The notes below the pieces were generated by a model. It ran no database searches. It saw only the letters and a program-made list of their open reading frames with translations, and had not been told where the DNA came from. DNA of 47,554 nucleotides. It comes from Gamarada debralockiae (Eukaryota > Ascomycota > Leotiomycetes > Helotiales > Hyphodiscaceae). This document shows positions 10,969-23,515 of this stretch, in pieces. The position numbers and the translations under genes are program-made. The first letter of the stretch is position 1; each line of letters starts with the position of its first letter. The stretch is taken from contig NXFV01000276.1 of the NCBI GenBank assembly GCA_002803225.1, forward strand, positions 1 to 47,554. The letters run 5' to 3'.

Positions 10969-11871
10969 CGATGTGTGTAGCGGAAAGATTAAGAATGCCA
11001 CGCCAGGAACGAGAACTAGGAAGAAAAATTGTAGTGTCGTCACAGGGACATTCAACTCAATCGTAGGCTGTTGGAAAAGACCGTTCCGTTGATTGGAAAA
11101 GAATAAAGATTGTGGCAAGAAATGCTTGAAGGAATTGCTATGTAAAAGGTTGGGTTCGTCAACAGGTGACTATGAAAGAGGGAATGTTGACAGCCGTATT
11201 GAGAATGAGGGAGCAGATCGAACAACTATAAGAGGCCCTGAGTGAGCTCATCTGAGTTTGGCCAGTGTAAGGTATCAGAACCTTTCAAAATAGGTAACGT
11301 GCAGGGTGACCTCGACAGTATTGGACCAACTCGGTCAACGACCCTCGATCAATCTCGCCTGGAGTTTACCAACGTCTGTCAACGCCACAGCATGAGAGAC
11401 AGTAATCGAAGATTCCCTGACCAGACTGGCCTGGTTTCCAATCAGCGATGTAAGGGCCTCTCGTTGCGGATGATAACATCGTTGCTTCGGCGGTAAGAGG
11501 AATGCTCCATCTTGATCGAGGATGTGCCAATTTGCCTTATTCAGAATCCCAGCCCACAGGGGTGAGCATCGTAACTATACCCGTGAAGTCACGCAGAGGA
11601 ACGTTACAAATGCGGCAACTGAAGAGTTTAAAACTAGAACTCACCTGCCTGAAACATCTGGCGGAGGCACGTTGATAGATATCGATAATCAATTCGAGAT
11701 CAGGTCCACGAGAAAACTTACGCCTTGCGAAGGAGTTGGTTCCTTAGATGCGCAGGGGTGGTAACGAATCATTGTTGGTAAGTGGCAAGGGAGAGCAACA
11801 ACTTTTCAGATCCAACAAAATTGATTTCGAGAGTAGCAGATTTATTGGCAAAATGCCTTTCAAACCCCCCT
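10969..11871 (-). promoter_or_regulatory. abaA upstream region with candidate BrlA and AbaA sites
   Basis: This 0.9-kb gap between mrd1 and abaA holds four matches to the AbaA site CATTCY, all in one orientation (as RGAATG at 10992-10997, 11181-11186, 11202-11207 and 11499-11504), and two matches to the BrlA element MRAGGGR (11177-11183 and 11786-11792). The pair at 11177-11186 overlaps. By chance roughly one of each would be expected on two strands. The motifs come from Aspergillus literature; use here is inferred. Confidence 0.4.
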
Positions 11872-14590
11872 TCAATCCTCGTTCCCGTCATTATCATCGA
11901 TATTAAATTTCTTGCGACCTGCTCCCGTGAGCTTTTGCAATGCAACCTTGTTGACTTGACTTCGAGTCTTCTTCTCCATCTTCTCGATCTCTTCTTCGGC
12001 ATCAAGAGGATCAGCTGCGGCGAACTCTAGAACAAGACGGCGACCTAGAAGATGGGTATCTTTAAGAGCTTCTAGTGCATTCTCCGCTTCCCGGGCCGTA
12101 ATAAAATCGGCGAAAGCGAAGCCACGAGTAGAATGATCGAACTTCTTTGGAATGCGTAACGAGCGAAGCTGACCATACGACCCAAAGAGGGTTCGCAGAT
12201 CTTTCTTGGTTGCCTCGAACGGCAAATTTTTGATGATGATCTTTGTTCGTCTGCCAGCCAACTTCTTGGCTCTGTCCTCTTTTTTGCGTTCTTCTGCTGC
12301 ATCGAGTCCCTTGTGTGACGCCTTGATAAGTAACTTGTGACCGTCCAACTCGTAGCCATCCATAGCTTTGAGAGCCGCTTGAGCTTGAGCTTTGCTTCTG
12401 AATTCGAGAAAGCCGAAGCCCATACTGAGGACCTGGCCTGGCTTCTTCGGATCTGTCTTCGTATTGACACGAGCTGACATGAACCCTTCCAATGGCTTGA
12501 AAGTCTCTGTGAGACGATCGCTTGTGGTAGCGAAGTTAAGATTCCGAACAAATAAAGTAGAGGTGTCCGCGGCCTCGGGAGCGTCCTCCCGTTCAAGCAG
12601 ATCAGATATCGAGAGTTTCTGGTCTACAGATTCTCGTTCCTTGTTATCGGATGTTGCCGCCACTGTGGCATTACTGCTCACACTAGTGAATACATCTTTA
12701 GGTGCTTTTTCGAGAAACAGAACGGAATCTTTAATTCGACGATACGCTAAGCTTGCGAAAGCAGCTCTCGCTTGGGTTGGTTGCGCAAATTCGACAATCG
12801 CGATCGTGCCTGTTGGTGGCATCAGAACCCTCAAGACCTGGCCAAACTCCTCAAACATTTTCCGCAGCTCCTCGAGAGTCATCCCGAAAGGAAAGTTTTT
12901 GACTAGGATAGCTGTGTCACCTCGTTCGCGTCTTTTGAAAGCATTCAAGTCGACTCCATTCTTGGCAAAATACGACTTGGTCTCCTGTATAACGGTGGTC
13001 TCTGCTATTGCTTGCTTGACGCCAGCATCGGCAGATGTGGGATCCAGCATCTCGTGTTTTGAAACCCCGAGTCGATCAGCAATGGACGAGTTGACTGCAT
13101 CTTGGTTCATGAAAAGAGAGTTCCAGTTGAAGGTGGTTGAGGATGCGTCCGCCTTCTTCTTGATCTGCTTTTGCTTTTTGAGAGGTAACTTGGCGATGGC
13201 AAACTCGTCCAATTTATTCTCCCGTTTTGCAGCTGCAGGTAAGATGTGTAAGAGACGTCCTTGGAAAGGCTCGCCATCCAGGTTATGATAAGCTTCAGCA
13301 GCAGCGGTAGGATTTGTGTATTGGACCAGAACGAAGCCCTTACTGGTACCAGCAGAGTCGACGGGGAGATGAACCTGAGTTACATTGATTAGCATGGATC
13401 GATCCAAAACGGCAATGCATTCAGACGGGAGAATTGAGGCTTTTCAGAAAACACGAAGCATCTACTAAAATATTCGTCCAGTTCACATCACATGCTCGTA
13501 AGCATAAGCTGTCCCTATCTGGATATTCATCATGAAAGCGTAAGGGGAAACAAGGAAAGGTCAAGGGTTCCTACCTCTTCCAGCGACCCATATGGTTCAA
13601 AGTGTTTCCTCAAGTCATCTTCCGAGGCAGTATATGGAAGGTTGCGTACAAAGAGTCTTCCGTTACTTTGTATCGCTTCGATAACGGGGTCGGGTTTCTC
13701 ATGCTCCTCTTCGTTGTTTTCTTCTGCCCCAGGGGTCTCTTCCTTCTTATTCGGTTCTTCTACTGTTGTTTCAGTCACAGCTTGAAGTTCTGCGCCTGCC
13801 GGCCCACCGGTTCCAGTCGGGATATCCTCTGGATCCATTAAATCCAACAATCTGTTTGTCCGACCTCGAAGCCAATCATCGTCTGTAGCGTCGAGAGCAG
13901 TGGAATCCGCCATAACTTTGTCAATAATGACAAGCTGTGCAGGTGCTCCTGGTGCCGTCACGGGAGGTACGACAGGTTTTGGTGAACTCTTTTGTCTCGA
14001 CTTCTTGGGAACTGCCTCGTACTCCTCATCGCTCTCTGCCTCGGGCACTTCGATGGCTTGGATCTTTGTTGGAGGTTCACTCGACGGATCATCAATTGCT
14101 TGTGTTGACCAGTTCTTCGATTTCGATGCCGGCTGCATTACTTCCAAAAACTCCTTCAACTTAGGATCTGCCTCGTCCACATCACTTCGTTTCCTCTTTT
14201 GGCCAGCATTAAGCTGCTTGGGCGCCCCCTCCTGTGCTTGTCGTCTGGCCTTAGCATTTTCACGTTCCTGCTCTCTCTGTGCTTTCCTCGAGACGGGTAG
14301 AGTGGCATCGGATATCTGGATATGTCAGTAGGTGCGAGAACCAAGTGCATCAGGACACTTACAGGTCGAGCAATCTCAACGCTAATCTTTGACATCCGTA
14401 TGAACGACCGATTGAAGTATTTGACCGCCTTTTCAGCGTCCTCGGGAGTCTTGTACCCAACATAGCCAATTCTCCGCTGGGATATCAATTTTGCATCTGT
14501 GACTTCGTACTTCGCCCCAAAGTGTTTCCTAAATTCGTCCTCGGAAATGGTAGGAGGGAGACCTTTGATGAATATTCGTGAAGAAGTCAT
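11872..14590 (-). CDS. mrd1: Mrd1: five-RRM pre-rRNA processing factor
   Basis: Exons complement(14590-14363, 14315-13575, 13374-11872) give 823 residues. Junctions are GTAAGT..CCAG and GTAGGA..TCAG, the latter with branch point GCTAATC. Five RRMs are visible: RRM1 near 4-77 (SRIFIKGLPPTISEDEF), RRM2 from about 295 (RLFVRNLPYTASEDDL, split by intron 2), RRM3 from about 477 (AILVKNFPFGMTLEEL), RRM4 from about 596 (TLFVRNLNFATTSDRL) and RRM5 from about 700 (KIIIKNLPFEATKKDL). A Lys/Glu/Ser-rich linker separates RRM1 and RRM2. Five-RRM order and length match yeast Mrd1 and animal RBM19, nucleolar proteins needed for early pre-rRNA cleavages and 18S rRNA production in the SSU processome. It is an essential-type gene with intact frames. 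Confidence 0.95.
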
Positions 14591-15060
14591 CGTGGTAGTA
14601 GTGTCTGGTATGTTGGGTTGGCAAGCTCCAATGTGTAAGGGTTCAAGTCATGATTGCGGCCGCGAGTCTGGTTGTAAGTTGGATCCAGAAAAGATAAAAT
14701 CCCAATGAGGCCGAAAAAGAATTTGATACTAGCGCAGCCTTGTTTCACCCCAGCCTAACCCGTTTCTGGGATGGCGTGCTGGACCGTGCCCATGAAGCTT
14801 CAGGAGGTGCCTTGAACTCCGCTGAAGACATATCCACACGACTGAACAAAAATTGTTGGATGTTCTGCACAAGACCTACCATACGAATCCATCTGCGTAG
14901 TACCACCCCAAGACAGTCATTTCTCAACCTTGAACCAGACTCCTAGCGAAACTCCAGTCACGTAGCTTACTTAGACGACCCCTCGGTCTCCGAGTCCAGC
15001 GTTTATACAACCCCTCGAGAACTCTCAGAAGAATCACAAACTTTCACTAAAGCCGCAAAT
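14591..15060. other. Divergent promoter region between mrd1 and the LC8 gene
   Basis: About 470 bp separate two outward-facing start codons, so both promoters are probably here. A TTTATAC TATA-like box lies near 15002, about 60 bp before the LC8 start. No ORF of note. Confidence 0.5.
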
Positions 15061-15730
15061 ATGTCGGACAAGCTGGCTAATCCAAAGGAGAAGCTGGAGG
15101 GTACGTACCAAGGTAGAGTATAAGCTCATCCTTTTCTTTTCACGCGCTCAAGCTGTGTTTACATCTGCTAACTGGGGTGCCGTACAGCTCAGATCAAGTC
15201 TGCAGACATGGTACGAATACTCTTTCTATGCGCCACAGTACCGAAATGTAGGGAGTGATGCGACTAACTATGTTGGTAGACTGAGGACATGCAGCAAGAG
15301 GCTATCGATGTTGGTATGTTCAGCCTTCCCGGGGATCCCCCTCAGCCGCACCCCCACATACCTCGAATCTAGATCTAACATATATGCCAGCACAGGAAGG
15401 CATGTCAAAGTACAGCATTGAGAAGGCAAGTCTTCACTCCCATCTCGGCCTCGCGGACCAGCCCCTCCTCGATATCCACCAGCTAACATACCCCGCAGGA
15501 CATCGCACAATACATCAAGAAGACCGTATGAATACACTCCCTCACTCCCTTCTTACCGTAGATCATACATCATACAGCATCTGACAACACTATAGTTCGA
15601 CGAGCGAAAAGGCCCAACCTGGCACTGCATCGTAGGACGAAACTTCGGCTCCTTTGTCACACACGAGACCAAACACTTCATCTACTTCTACCTAGGCCAC
15701 TGCGCGATCCTCCTCTTCAAGACCCAATAG
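15061..15730 (+). CDS. nudG: Dynein light chain LC8 (DYNLL), six exons
   Basis: Exons 15061-15100, 15188-15210, 15280-15313, 15391-15425, 15499-15525 and 15596-15730 join in frame to a 97-residue protein that is plainly LC8: [40 protein letters not shown] and [20 protein letters not shown], ending LLFKTQ. LC8 is a dimeric hub that binds the dynein intermediate chain and short linear motifs in many partners; in Aspergillus the nudG product supports nuclear migration. Exons 2-5 are only 23, 34, 35 and 27 bp. Intron 4 begins GCAAGT, a GC-AG intron, immediately after GAG AAG; no in-frame GT alternative nearby gives the conserved sequence. Coding sequence is near-identical to the family and certainly functional. 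Confidence 0.95.
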
Positions 15731-16739
15731 ACGCCTACCCTTCGTTTTGTTTTTAAATTGGCAAGTAAGCAGTTAAAGCTCTTATGTTCGGTCGTACGGG
15801 GCAAGGGGAATGATATCGCAGGAAATGAAAATGGATATTGGTATGGAAGCGGAGGCCTCGGTCTATGAATGAGTTTTGTACGCAATGGGACACAGCAATG
15901 CTGGGAATGAATGTTAGTACGTTGTGCTACGGTTACAATTGAATGAATCTTACGCCAACACTCTGAACTCGATGTGAGATCTGTGTGAAAATAGACTGTC
16001 TTGAAGCTGGTCCGGTGGATCAATTACCCTTTTTCTCATGAGAAGTTCATTCTCTCCATTTCGACCAGCTACTTTCAGTGCTGAGCATCATGAGTTCCGT
16101 CGGCCCTCAGCCGGTCTTGGGATAGCCTTGTTGGCGAGCAGAACTCGAAGCTAGGGGCAAACATTATTCGAATAACTTTTGCACTTCGAATACTTTAATT
16201 TTGGTAGACTTACTCGGATTCGCACATCCAAATATACGCCTTCTTCATCCTAGAGGCTTGGCACCAGCACGGTATTCAATCTCACGCAATCCTCGACCTC
16301 AAGCGCAAGCCTCCCGCAAAAACGTCTTTCAAACATAGTACCACGCCACATACACACGGGATTTAGAACATCGTAATGGCATCGCCATATTTCGTTCAAT
16401 TCTACCTTTCTCATACACACCAAGGTCGGATCTATAATCAACGATCTTCGCATGTCTCATTTATCTATCCATTGCATTGCATACTGTTTCCCAATCTCGT
16501 ATCGGAAAGTATGGTATCAAATCCATCCCTCATAAAAACACGCTTCATATCCCATGCGTTTTTCTCTCCAAATGGTACATGAAAAGCAGATCCAACTCCA
16601 GGCCCATCGCAGAAATGCTATCAAATTCGTTTTCCGCCGCCCCGCAATGCTGTTTTGAAAACGAAATGAAAATCCCCGCCTGTCTTCGATATTCTTAGTA
16701 CTGTCGTGAAGATGAGGGGAAAGGAGAAGGTGATGGAGA
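15731..16739. other. Intergenic, convergent 3' ends
   Basis: One kilobase between the convergent LC8 and ELL stop codons. It should hold both 3' UTRs. I see no gene, repeat or RNA. Confidence 0.5.
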
Positions 16740-19015
16740 TCAATGAGCCTCAATGATCCCCGCCAAGATATCCTTCTTCATCCCACTCAATCGTTGATGC
16801 ATATCCAGCAACTTCTGCTCCTTCTCGCTGTCCCGTCTACCACCCATTCCCAAACTCGCAACCTCCTTATGCAGTGCCTCGTACTTCGGGTAGAAACTTC
16901 GATATCGTCTCGCTAGATCCATCACTTCCGGCTTCAGAGAACGGTTGGAGGAAGTCGAGGAAATTGATGAAGCGACAGAGGAGGATTTTTGGTGGCGTTT
17001 GTGGATTGGTGAGCGAGAGACCTTGATGGATGAGTGGACTGGGGAGGCAGAAGAGGAGGTATGGCCGGAAGAGTTTTCGAATTCGGAGGCGTTGGTTGGT
17101 GGTGAGGAAGCAAGAGGTGAAGACTTTTGAGGAGAGTTGCTTTTAGTCTTGCTGGAGCTTGAGGAGTAGGTTGTAGTTGTGGTGGTTCTGGAAGATTGGC
17201 TGGCGTCCGAGATGCGGTGGTTCGTAGTATCCTTCTTGACCTTCTTGCTTAATGGAATGCTGGAATCACTCGTCTCGGCGTCCTCCTCACGTGAGCGCTT
17301 CACACTGGGTTTTGGGTCGGTCTTGGGAGCGGGCATGTAACCATCTTCCTCTTCGTCCGAATCGCTCACAAATTGTGAGGAGAGAACTCGGCTTGCTCCT
17401 TTCTGGGGGCTGGGCTTTTCCTTCTTTGCTGGGGCGGGCTTCGGTTTCGGCTTGGGGTTCTTTGAGAGCAATCGCTTAGCCTGTGCTTCCTTCTCGCTGA
17501 CCTTCTTTGACTTCATCGTTGGTGGTTGAGACACGGATCGAGCCATGTTCTCACCCTTCACCTTAGCCAGGTTCTTGTCACCGAACAGGCCCTCATCTTC
17601 GTCTTCGCCACCAGCCGGAGTGTCGCGACCGGAGTCCTCGGCCTTCTGGACGTTGATCTTCGGCGCCCTAGCAACTGGTCCCTGAGCTATCTGGGCCTGG
17701 AGCTTGCTCAAGCACTTGCCCGTACCACGTTCCACTTTGGGTAAGAGTCTATCCCACTCAGGCTCTGAAACACCTAACCGCATCTTATCATACTGTCTGA
17801 CAGCATTATCAATCGCACGCTGCCGATCCTCCTCACTGTCGTACTTGTATCTCCAGACATCAAGCTCCTTGTAGAAGTTCTTTCTTAGCTCCCACTTGCC
17901 GCTGTTGTTGTTCAAATCTCCGACCTTTTGAAGGGCTTGCTTGATATCGTTGTTCGAGGCGTCAGCAATCTTCATTTTGAGTTCGATCTCGGTCATGGGG
18001 CTCAAGGCTAACAGGTGTACGACGGGTTTTCGAGTAGCTTTAGCTTGTTCGGCTTGCTGCTGGGAGAGAGGGACGGAGGTGGGACCGACGGAAGGTGAAC
18101 CGGCACCAGAAAGGTTTGGACTCGACGGCATTGATCGTGTGGTATCGTTGGTGAGGCGGTTGTTCGATGCGAGGAACTTGGCCTTATTTCCCACCTTTGC
18201 TGGTGCTGCTCCTTTTCGCTGGCCTGGGAGGTGTAGATCCTTGATGTATTTTGTACTGCTAGGGGTTAGCTTCGAGTATTTTCTGCTTCGGGAATACCAC
18301 ACATACGTGTTTCCCGCCTTCTTCGCGCTTTCAGAAGCCATTGAACTTTGCAATTGAGCAAGAGCCGCGTCCGCTCCTGCTGTAAGTGACGGGGTCTTCG
18401 TAGTGGAGGCCGAAGTTGACTTCGAGGTCGCTTTCGCAGCCGGTGCCGTGGTCGATTTCTTCATTGTGAGAGATTTGGCACCCAATATAGCGAGAAACTG
18501 AGGGTGAGGGGTTTGTTGGACTTTGGTTACACCCTTCTTGGGGTTGGGTTGGAGGGGAGCCATGTCGTGAGAATTCGAGGAAGATTCGGGATCGGAATTC
18601 GAGGAAGAGCTTCGATAAAGTTCGTGTGTAAAAGGATTTGCGGATGTAGAAAGATGTTGTACTTTCGTTCCGTATTGTAAAATCTAATCGTAGGTGGAAG
18701 GGTCAGTAAAAGTGAGGGTATTCGGTTCATGGACATAGGACGGTATTGTCGATTGAAAGTAAAATAGATGATTCGCAACCATGAATAATTGCGCAATGCC
18801 TTCTGAGAACACAATTAAATAGACTAGGAGCTTACAGGATGGTCTCCTAGGGACAATTGAATTGGTTTCCCATATTGAACGCATTTGACCATTTCTTCAA
18901 TCAACCCGTCCGTCAAGGTCAGACCGAGGGCGGTTGGCATCGTCGAGTCGGGCTTGGAAGTCTGTTGAGAGCTCCCAAAGAACAGGCCGGACTCTGGTAT
19001 AAGAAGGGAAGGCAT
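16740..19015 (-). CDS. ell1: RNA polymerase II elongation factor ELL (fungal Ell1)
   Basis: Exons complement(19015-18836, 18683-18307, 18258-16740) give 691 residues. Exon 1 supplies the ELL N-terminus (PESGLFFGSS, then ALGLTLTDGLIEEM, KPIQLSLGDHP). The central ELL domain begins near residue 262 (KPVVHLLALSPMTEIELKMK, then WRYKYDSEEDRQRAIDNAV). A long Ser/Lys/Pro-rich, probably disordered stretch follows, and the last 65 residues form a helical segment (ARRYRSFYPKYEALHKEV, then LSGMKKDILAGI) resembling the occludin/ELL C-terminal homology. ELL suppresses polymerase pausing; in fission yeast Ell1 acts with Eaf1. Intron 1 is 152 bp (GTAAGC, branch CTGAC). Intron 2 is exactly 48 bp (GTATGT, branch GCTAAC, CTAG), has no in-frame stop, and if retained would insert 16 residues to give 707. 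Missing exon 1 would leave a wrong start at 18563. Confidence 0.85.
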
Positions 19016-22000
19016 TTTGAAGTTTCGTGTGAATCGTTCAAACTGCGTGGAAGTCTCTTCGTGGATCGAAAATCTTCAGGCGCGGGTGCCCAGTCACGAC
19101 GAAGGGTGACGCTCAATGCTATCTCGACTGCATAAAGGCGATATAAAAGTCCATTTGTCAGACAGTTTCTCGTGAGTGGAATCTTCGATCGAAAGTGGAA
19201 AATTCAACGGTTCGGTTCGAATGAGCAACTGAAAGTAAGAGCTATCCAGTCAGTAGAAGAGTGAAGGATAATTGTGTAGTCGGCATGAGGGGAGGATCTT
19301 TGGCAAGCAGCGAGGCGTTGTTCTACTCAGCCAGCGTCCAGCGAGTCTAGCAGGTTACGGAATTGGTGAACCGACGCCCGAATAATCCTGGTCCAAATCA
19401 GCTGGATCGAGTGCCCATGCCCTATCCACCCAGTGCGAGCGAATCAGAGCCAGTCAACGGGCCAGTCCTGAGCCTTACCCATCCTCGCCTGGCCGCCAGG
19501 CTTGAGAAAAAGTGGATTTTTTGGTCCTTTTTGGCTCACACACCACCACCTGGATCCGTGACCATGCAACATTTGGATCTGATGAAAGGATGTGGGCAGC
19601 AGCGGGTACATGGTTGTATTGCTACTACTGTAACGACTTGATTCATCAGGATCAGTATTCTTGATTACATATGCCATACATAAAGACCTTCTGCGTAAGG
19701 ACGAAAGGAAAGCAGAAGAACCGGATTTGATATCAACTTGTATGTATGCAGCTAGAGTATGTGTGTAAGACCCCCAATCCGTATCCTTCCTACTGCTCTC
19801 TGCTTACAAAATACGGGAATTGCAGAATGGCGGAGTTTTCCTACCTTGTCGATGATGTTCATCTGTACTTTTATTCCGGTACCTGACGAATCCTCCGGGG
19901 GCTCTACTGTTGGAAGCACAGCCAAAATCGCCGGGCATGGGCGGACTCAAGTTATCCTTACAAGAAGAGAAGGTTCAAATATTTCGAACAATTATCCAAA
20001 CGAGTGATTCATGCAAAACCCCTCTCATTCGTTCCTCTCGGCATACAATTATTCAGGGCGGAGAAATAACTTCTCAGCCGGCGATTCTGCAATCACTCGT
20101 ACGGTCAATCCTCAGTCATCAATTCGCTGTCTGCTGGTGATGCATTGCCCTTCATTCGCCTAGCTGGCCCAACCACCCTTGTCGGTCAGAGAATTGATGC
20201 CCCATCTCTCGATGTCTCGTCGCTTTCTTTTTCTTCAACAAGATTTCAGCAATGCTCTTTGTCCCACGTTTCCAACTTCAGACCAACCGACTTGACTTCT
20301 CCTTCCGAAGAAGGTCCCCGATGTCCACTAAAAAGGATCGGTCCCGTCGAAGAAAGACTCAACGCCAGGAGCTTTAACCAGAACAAGGAAATCCCTGAAA
20401 GCACCGTGAGGCCATCTGTCGTCGCCAATCAGCGTTCGATCCGGCTCCAGCCCCCCTCGCTTCTTCTTTCTACCTGCATGGTAGCGTGTCACGCATCAGA
20501 CAATTTTGATGCGCACAGGGAAAACTGGACTGTTTCGAAACGTCCCTGCCCTGGGTACGTACCTTTCCCCAGATCTTATCTCCTTCAGCCTGATGTTTCT
20601 TTATGTAACCATACAGAATCAATCTTGTGTGAATTTGTATGAGACTCGGTTCTGTAACGCCGAAAGTGAAGGAAAAGCTTTTTGTACTACGGAAGACCTC
20701 CGCATTGAGGAGGAACACATGGACACCCCGAGTCTCACATGAGCCAGAGCAGTCGCTGGAGCCGCCGAATACTGGTTGCTGGGAAAGGTTAGTTCAGTGT
20801 CACAGGCTCCAAAGCAAGATTCAAGTCTTGCACTACGAGCTTCTACCGCACCGCAGGAAAGGGCCGAAAATTCGACGGGAAATATTAGGTTGTTAGCATC
20901 GAGGGGTAGAATTTGGCCGATATGAGGGTAGATGGCGTTCTCAAACCAAAGCAAGCATTCATCATCCGCCCCAGAAAACGTCAGCCCGTACCTGCAAGCC
21001 TCGTGCGTCGAGAACTCGGTCCGTAAACTTCCACGACGTCGACCCAATTCTATCCATCCAAACCCCTTCTTGATTTCGGCTCCTTAAAAGTCATTTATTT
21101 TGCTTTGGATATACGAAGGGCTTGATCTTGTTTAACATCTGCCGGAACCTTTTTTGACGGGAGTTCCCGATTAGAAAGTTTATGGATGTCCCTTCGAGTC
21201 AGAATCATCCGTGCTTTGTAGCCAACGAAAATTGTTGGATTATGCACAAAATCATTACTAAGAGCATCTCGTGTCGAGGATCACATCAACTGAACTTTAC
21301 TTTGTACCAGATTTCTTCTCCAAAGGCTTTTACCTGGAAGACCCAACCCCAATTGTTACCACTCCAGACTCATCGTCCCTTCCCCTAACCCACCATGATT
21401 CAAGAAGCGCCATCACCAAAACCCCACGAGTCTCAGCCTCTGTTCATAGCAGAGCTCAGCAAAGCAAAGCAAAGAAGCTTATTTGAAATGAATATCCCAC
21501 CATCCAGGCATTAAAAGAAGCGTCATCAAGACGGCCCATCGTCTTACATTGGTACGTTGCACACCCACCATCCAATGAAGCCCAGCAAGCACTCACCATG
21601 ACAACCTTACAAATGTCAAAACTCTGAAAATATACCGGCTTGTCATCCATGCTTCCAAAAACGTTCACGAATGACACAGTTCGGTGAGTGGTGGATGTAC
21701 GCTGAAGGGGCAAAAGTAAGCAGAAAGAGGGCTGAGCCTCTTGGTACCGTCCGTTGTGTGTTGTACAGCTACATCTTCAGCTTCCCAAATCCTCACAGCT
21801 CACAGCTCTACCGGTATCTTCCATTCGAGCGCTTGACGATGAGTGAGCTTCTCTTCCCCTCTTTCGGACGCTCATGCCCATTTCATCCCCTCACCAGTTG
21901 CGACAGGTCCGATACAGCTCGGTACCTTTTTATCCCAAAAATTCCCATCCACACAACCCTGTCCGTGCCACGCTTTTCACAAGCCTAAAGCCGCGGCCCG

Positions 22001-22988
22001 CTAAATCCATGCTGGCGCATTGTTCGGCGGAAGTGGGGTCACTGTCGTATCGAACTATCGATTGGCTTTTTGGTCCCGGCGGCGTGGGCTGTCGCCATCG
22101 TCAAATCCTTCTGTGGAAATTCAAGGTCAATCCTGCTGTTGATATTTGTAAAAAAGGATACCGATTCCCTCACAAATTGTTGGAGTCTGGTCCATGGACG
22201 AGGAACTTGGTCTTGAGGAGGGATGGAGTTTTGTGATGTTCTGCACGATACAAACAGGGTTCCAGATCCCCCTTGCGGATATCCGACAGATTATTCCCTT
22301 CCATCATGGCTATTATGCAACCCAACCACAGCTGCAGCGTACCTTAGATCTCCGATGAGGATGTGGAACTCACCACTTGCAATACTTAGACAATAAACAA
22401 AAGCGAAGGATTTAAATTGTTTGGTTGGCTTTGTGATGTTGGAGGCGGCACTTCGTATACTCCGTATTGGAATCCTATTTTTGGATCCAATAATATAGTA
22501 GGATTCGTTTCACAATTTCACAATGGCGTCAAACTGCTGGGGTTGCTCACGCTTGTGTCACGTTACGACCAGATCTCGAATCCCTGGCATCTTAGCACTA
22601 AGAGAAGGTACAAAGTACAAAGGGATTGGAAAAGGAGAAGAGATAGGAACGGCAGAAGATATATATAATTTTGACGCAAAGTTGCGGACCCTGGCGGTAC
22701 CCTGCAGATCACGGGAGGATCTCGAGATCTAGACATCACCATCAACAGTTTCTCCATTGGTATGTTACTAGTAAGTAAGTGCGCATCATCAATTCAGGTA
22801 CAGTGCTTCCCAAATAAAAAGCATTTCAATGAGAGTAGAACCTTTTCAATATCTCTTCTATATTTCCATTTATTTCTCATTTCTTCTCGATACACAATGG
22901 CTGGCAGTTTCCGCAACACTCACAAATCTCTTAATGATAATTACGATTATGGGTTTGGGAAGAAGGAGAGGAGTGATGGTAATGGGCG
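19016..22988. other. Gene-poor 4-kb stretch
   Basis: No gene could be supported between ELL and the DUF2237 gene. The longest frames (for example 20145-20642, 165 codons) have compositions like translated noncoding DNA, no domain resemblance and no consistent splice signals. I saw no tRNA-like T-loop. It could hold long UTRs, a noncoding RNA or a decayed gene. Confidence 0.4.
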
Positions 22989-23515
22989 ATGGGCAGTTAT
23001 GAAGAAACCTTGGACTCTTCAGGAAGGAGCCAATTTATTGGGTTTTATCGAAATGGATATAGTGATGTCGGCGCAGCCAATACAAGGAATCACTCTGTGT
23101 CAGGTTCGTACCTTACCTTAACTCCCCCCAATCGCCACAATCCGCTGACATCTCTCCAGCAACACTCACAGACGACTTCCTCGATTTCGCCGCTTCGCGA
23201 GGTAACAACCTCCGCAGTATAGCCCTCACTGCCGGCTGTGAATGGTGTCTCTGCGCTGCCCGCTGGAAGGAAGATATGGACCACGCAAAGAGCTCGAGAG
23301 ACAAAGGATATTTGGTTCCGAAAGTATATCTACATGCTACGCATGAGAGGAGGTTGGATGTGGTGAGCTATGATGAGTTGAAGAAATTTGCTGCGGAGCC
23401 GGAGGCGGGGAACTCGAGTACTGTTGCGCGGAGTAGGCAGGGTGGTCATGGAAGGGCGATCAAGGAGAGGGCGGAGCTGGCGGGGAAGGGGAATATGACA
23501 GATCAGGAGCTGTGA
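22989..23515 (+). CDS. DUF2237 family protein
   Basis: Exons 22989-23103 and 23160-23515 (56-bp intron, donor GTTCGT, branch GCTGAC, acceptor CCAG) give 156 residues. DUF2237 features are clear: FIGFYRNGYSDVG, RNHSVSATLTDDFLDFAASR, CEWCLCAARWKED, VYLHATHERRLDVVSYDELK. Two cysteines usual in the family near the N-terminus (before the GFYRDG motif and just after it) are serines here, while the CxxCxC cluster is intact. The family occurs in bacteria and fungi, and its function is unknown. The start is the first in-frame Met after a stop at 22980; an alternative frame from 22898 (MAGSFRN) does not match the family and would need a frameshift. The C-terminal 45 residues are Gly/Ala/Arg/Glu-rich. 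Confidence 0.8.

Noticed and set aside
12392..13288. 298-codon frame on the plus strand
   Set aside because: It lies antisense to the RRM domains of mrd1 and has no independent family resemblance.
18301..18306. Starting ELL at 18563 as a single exon
   Set aside because: That frame lacks the ELL N-terminal segment, which is found at 19015-18836 and joins in frame through canonical splice sites.
20145..20642. 165-codon frame in the gene-poor region
   Set aside because: No domain resemblance, irregular composition, no supporting splice context and overlapping frames of similar length.
22898..23121. DUF2237 gene starting at 22898
   Set aside because: That frame gives no DUF2237 match after its first residues and would need a frameshift to reach the conserved GFYRNG motif.
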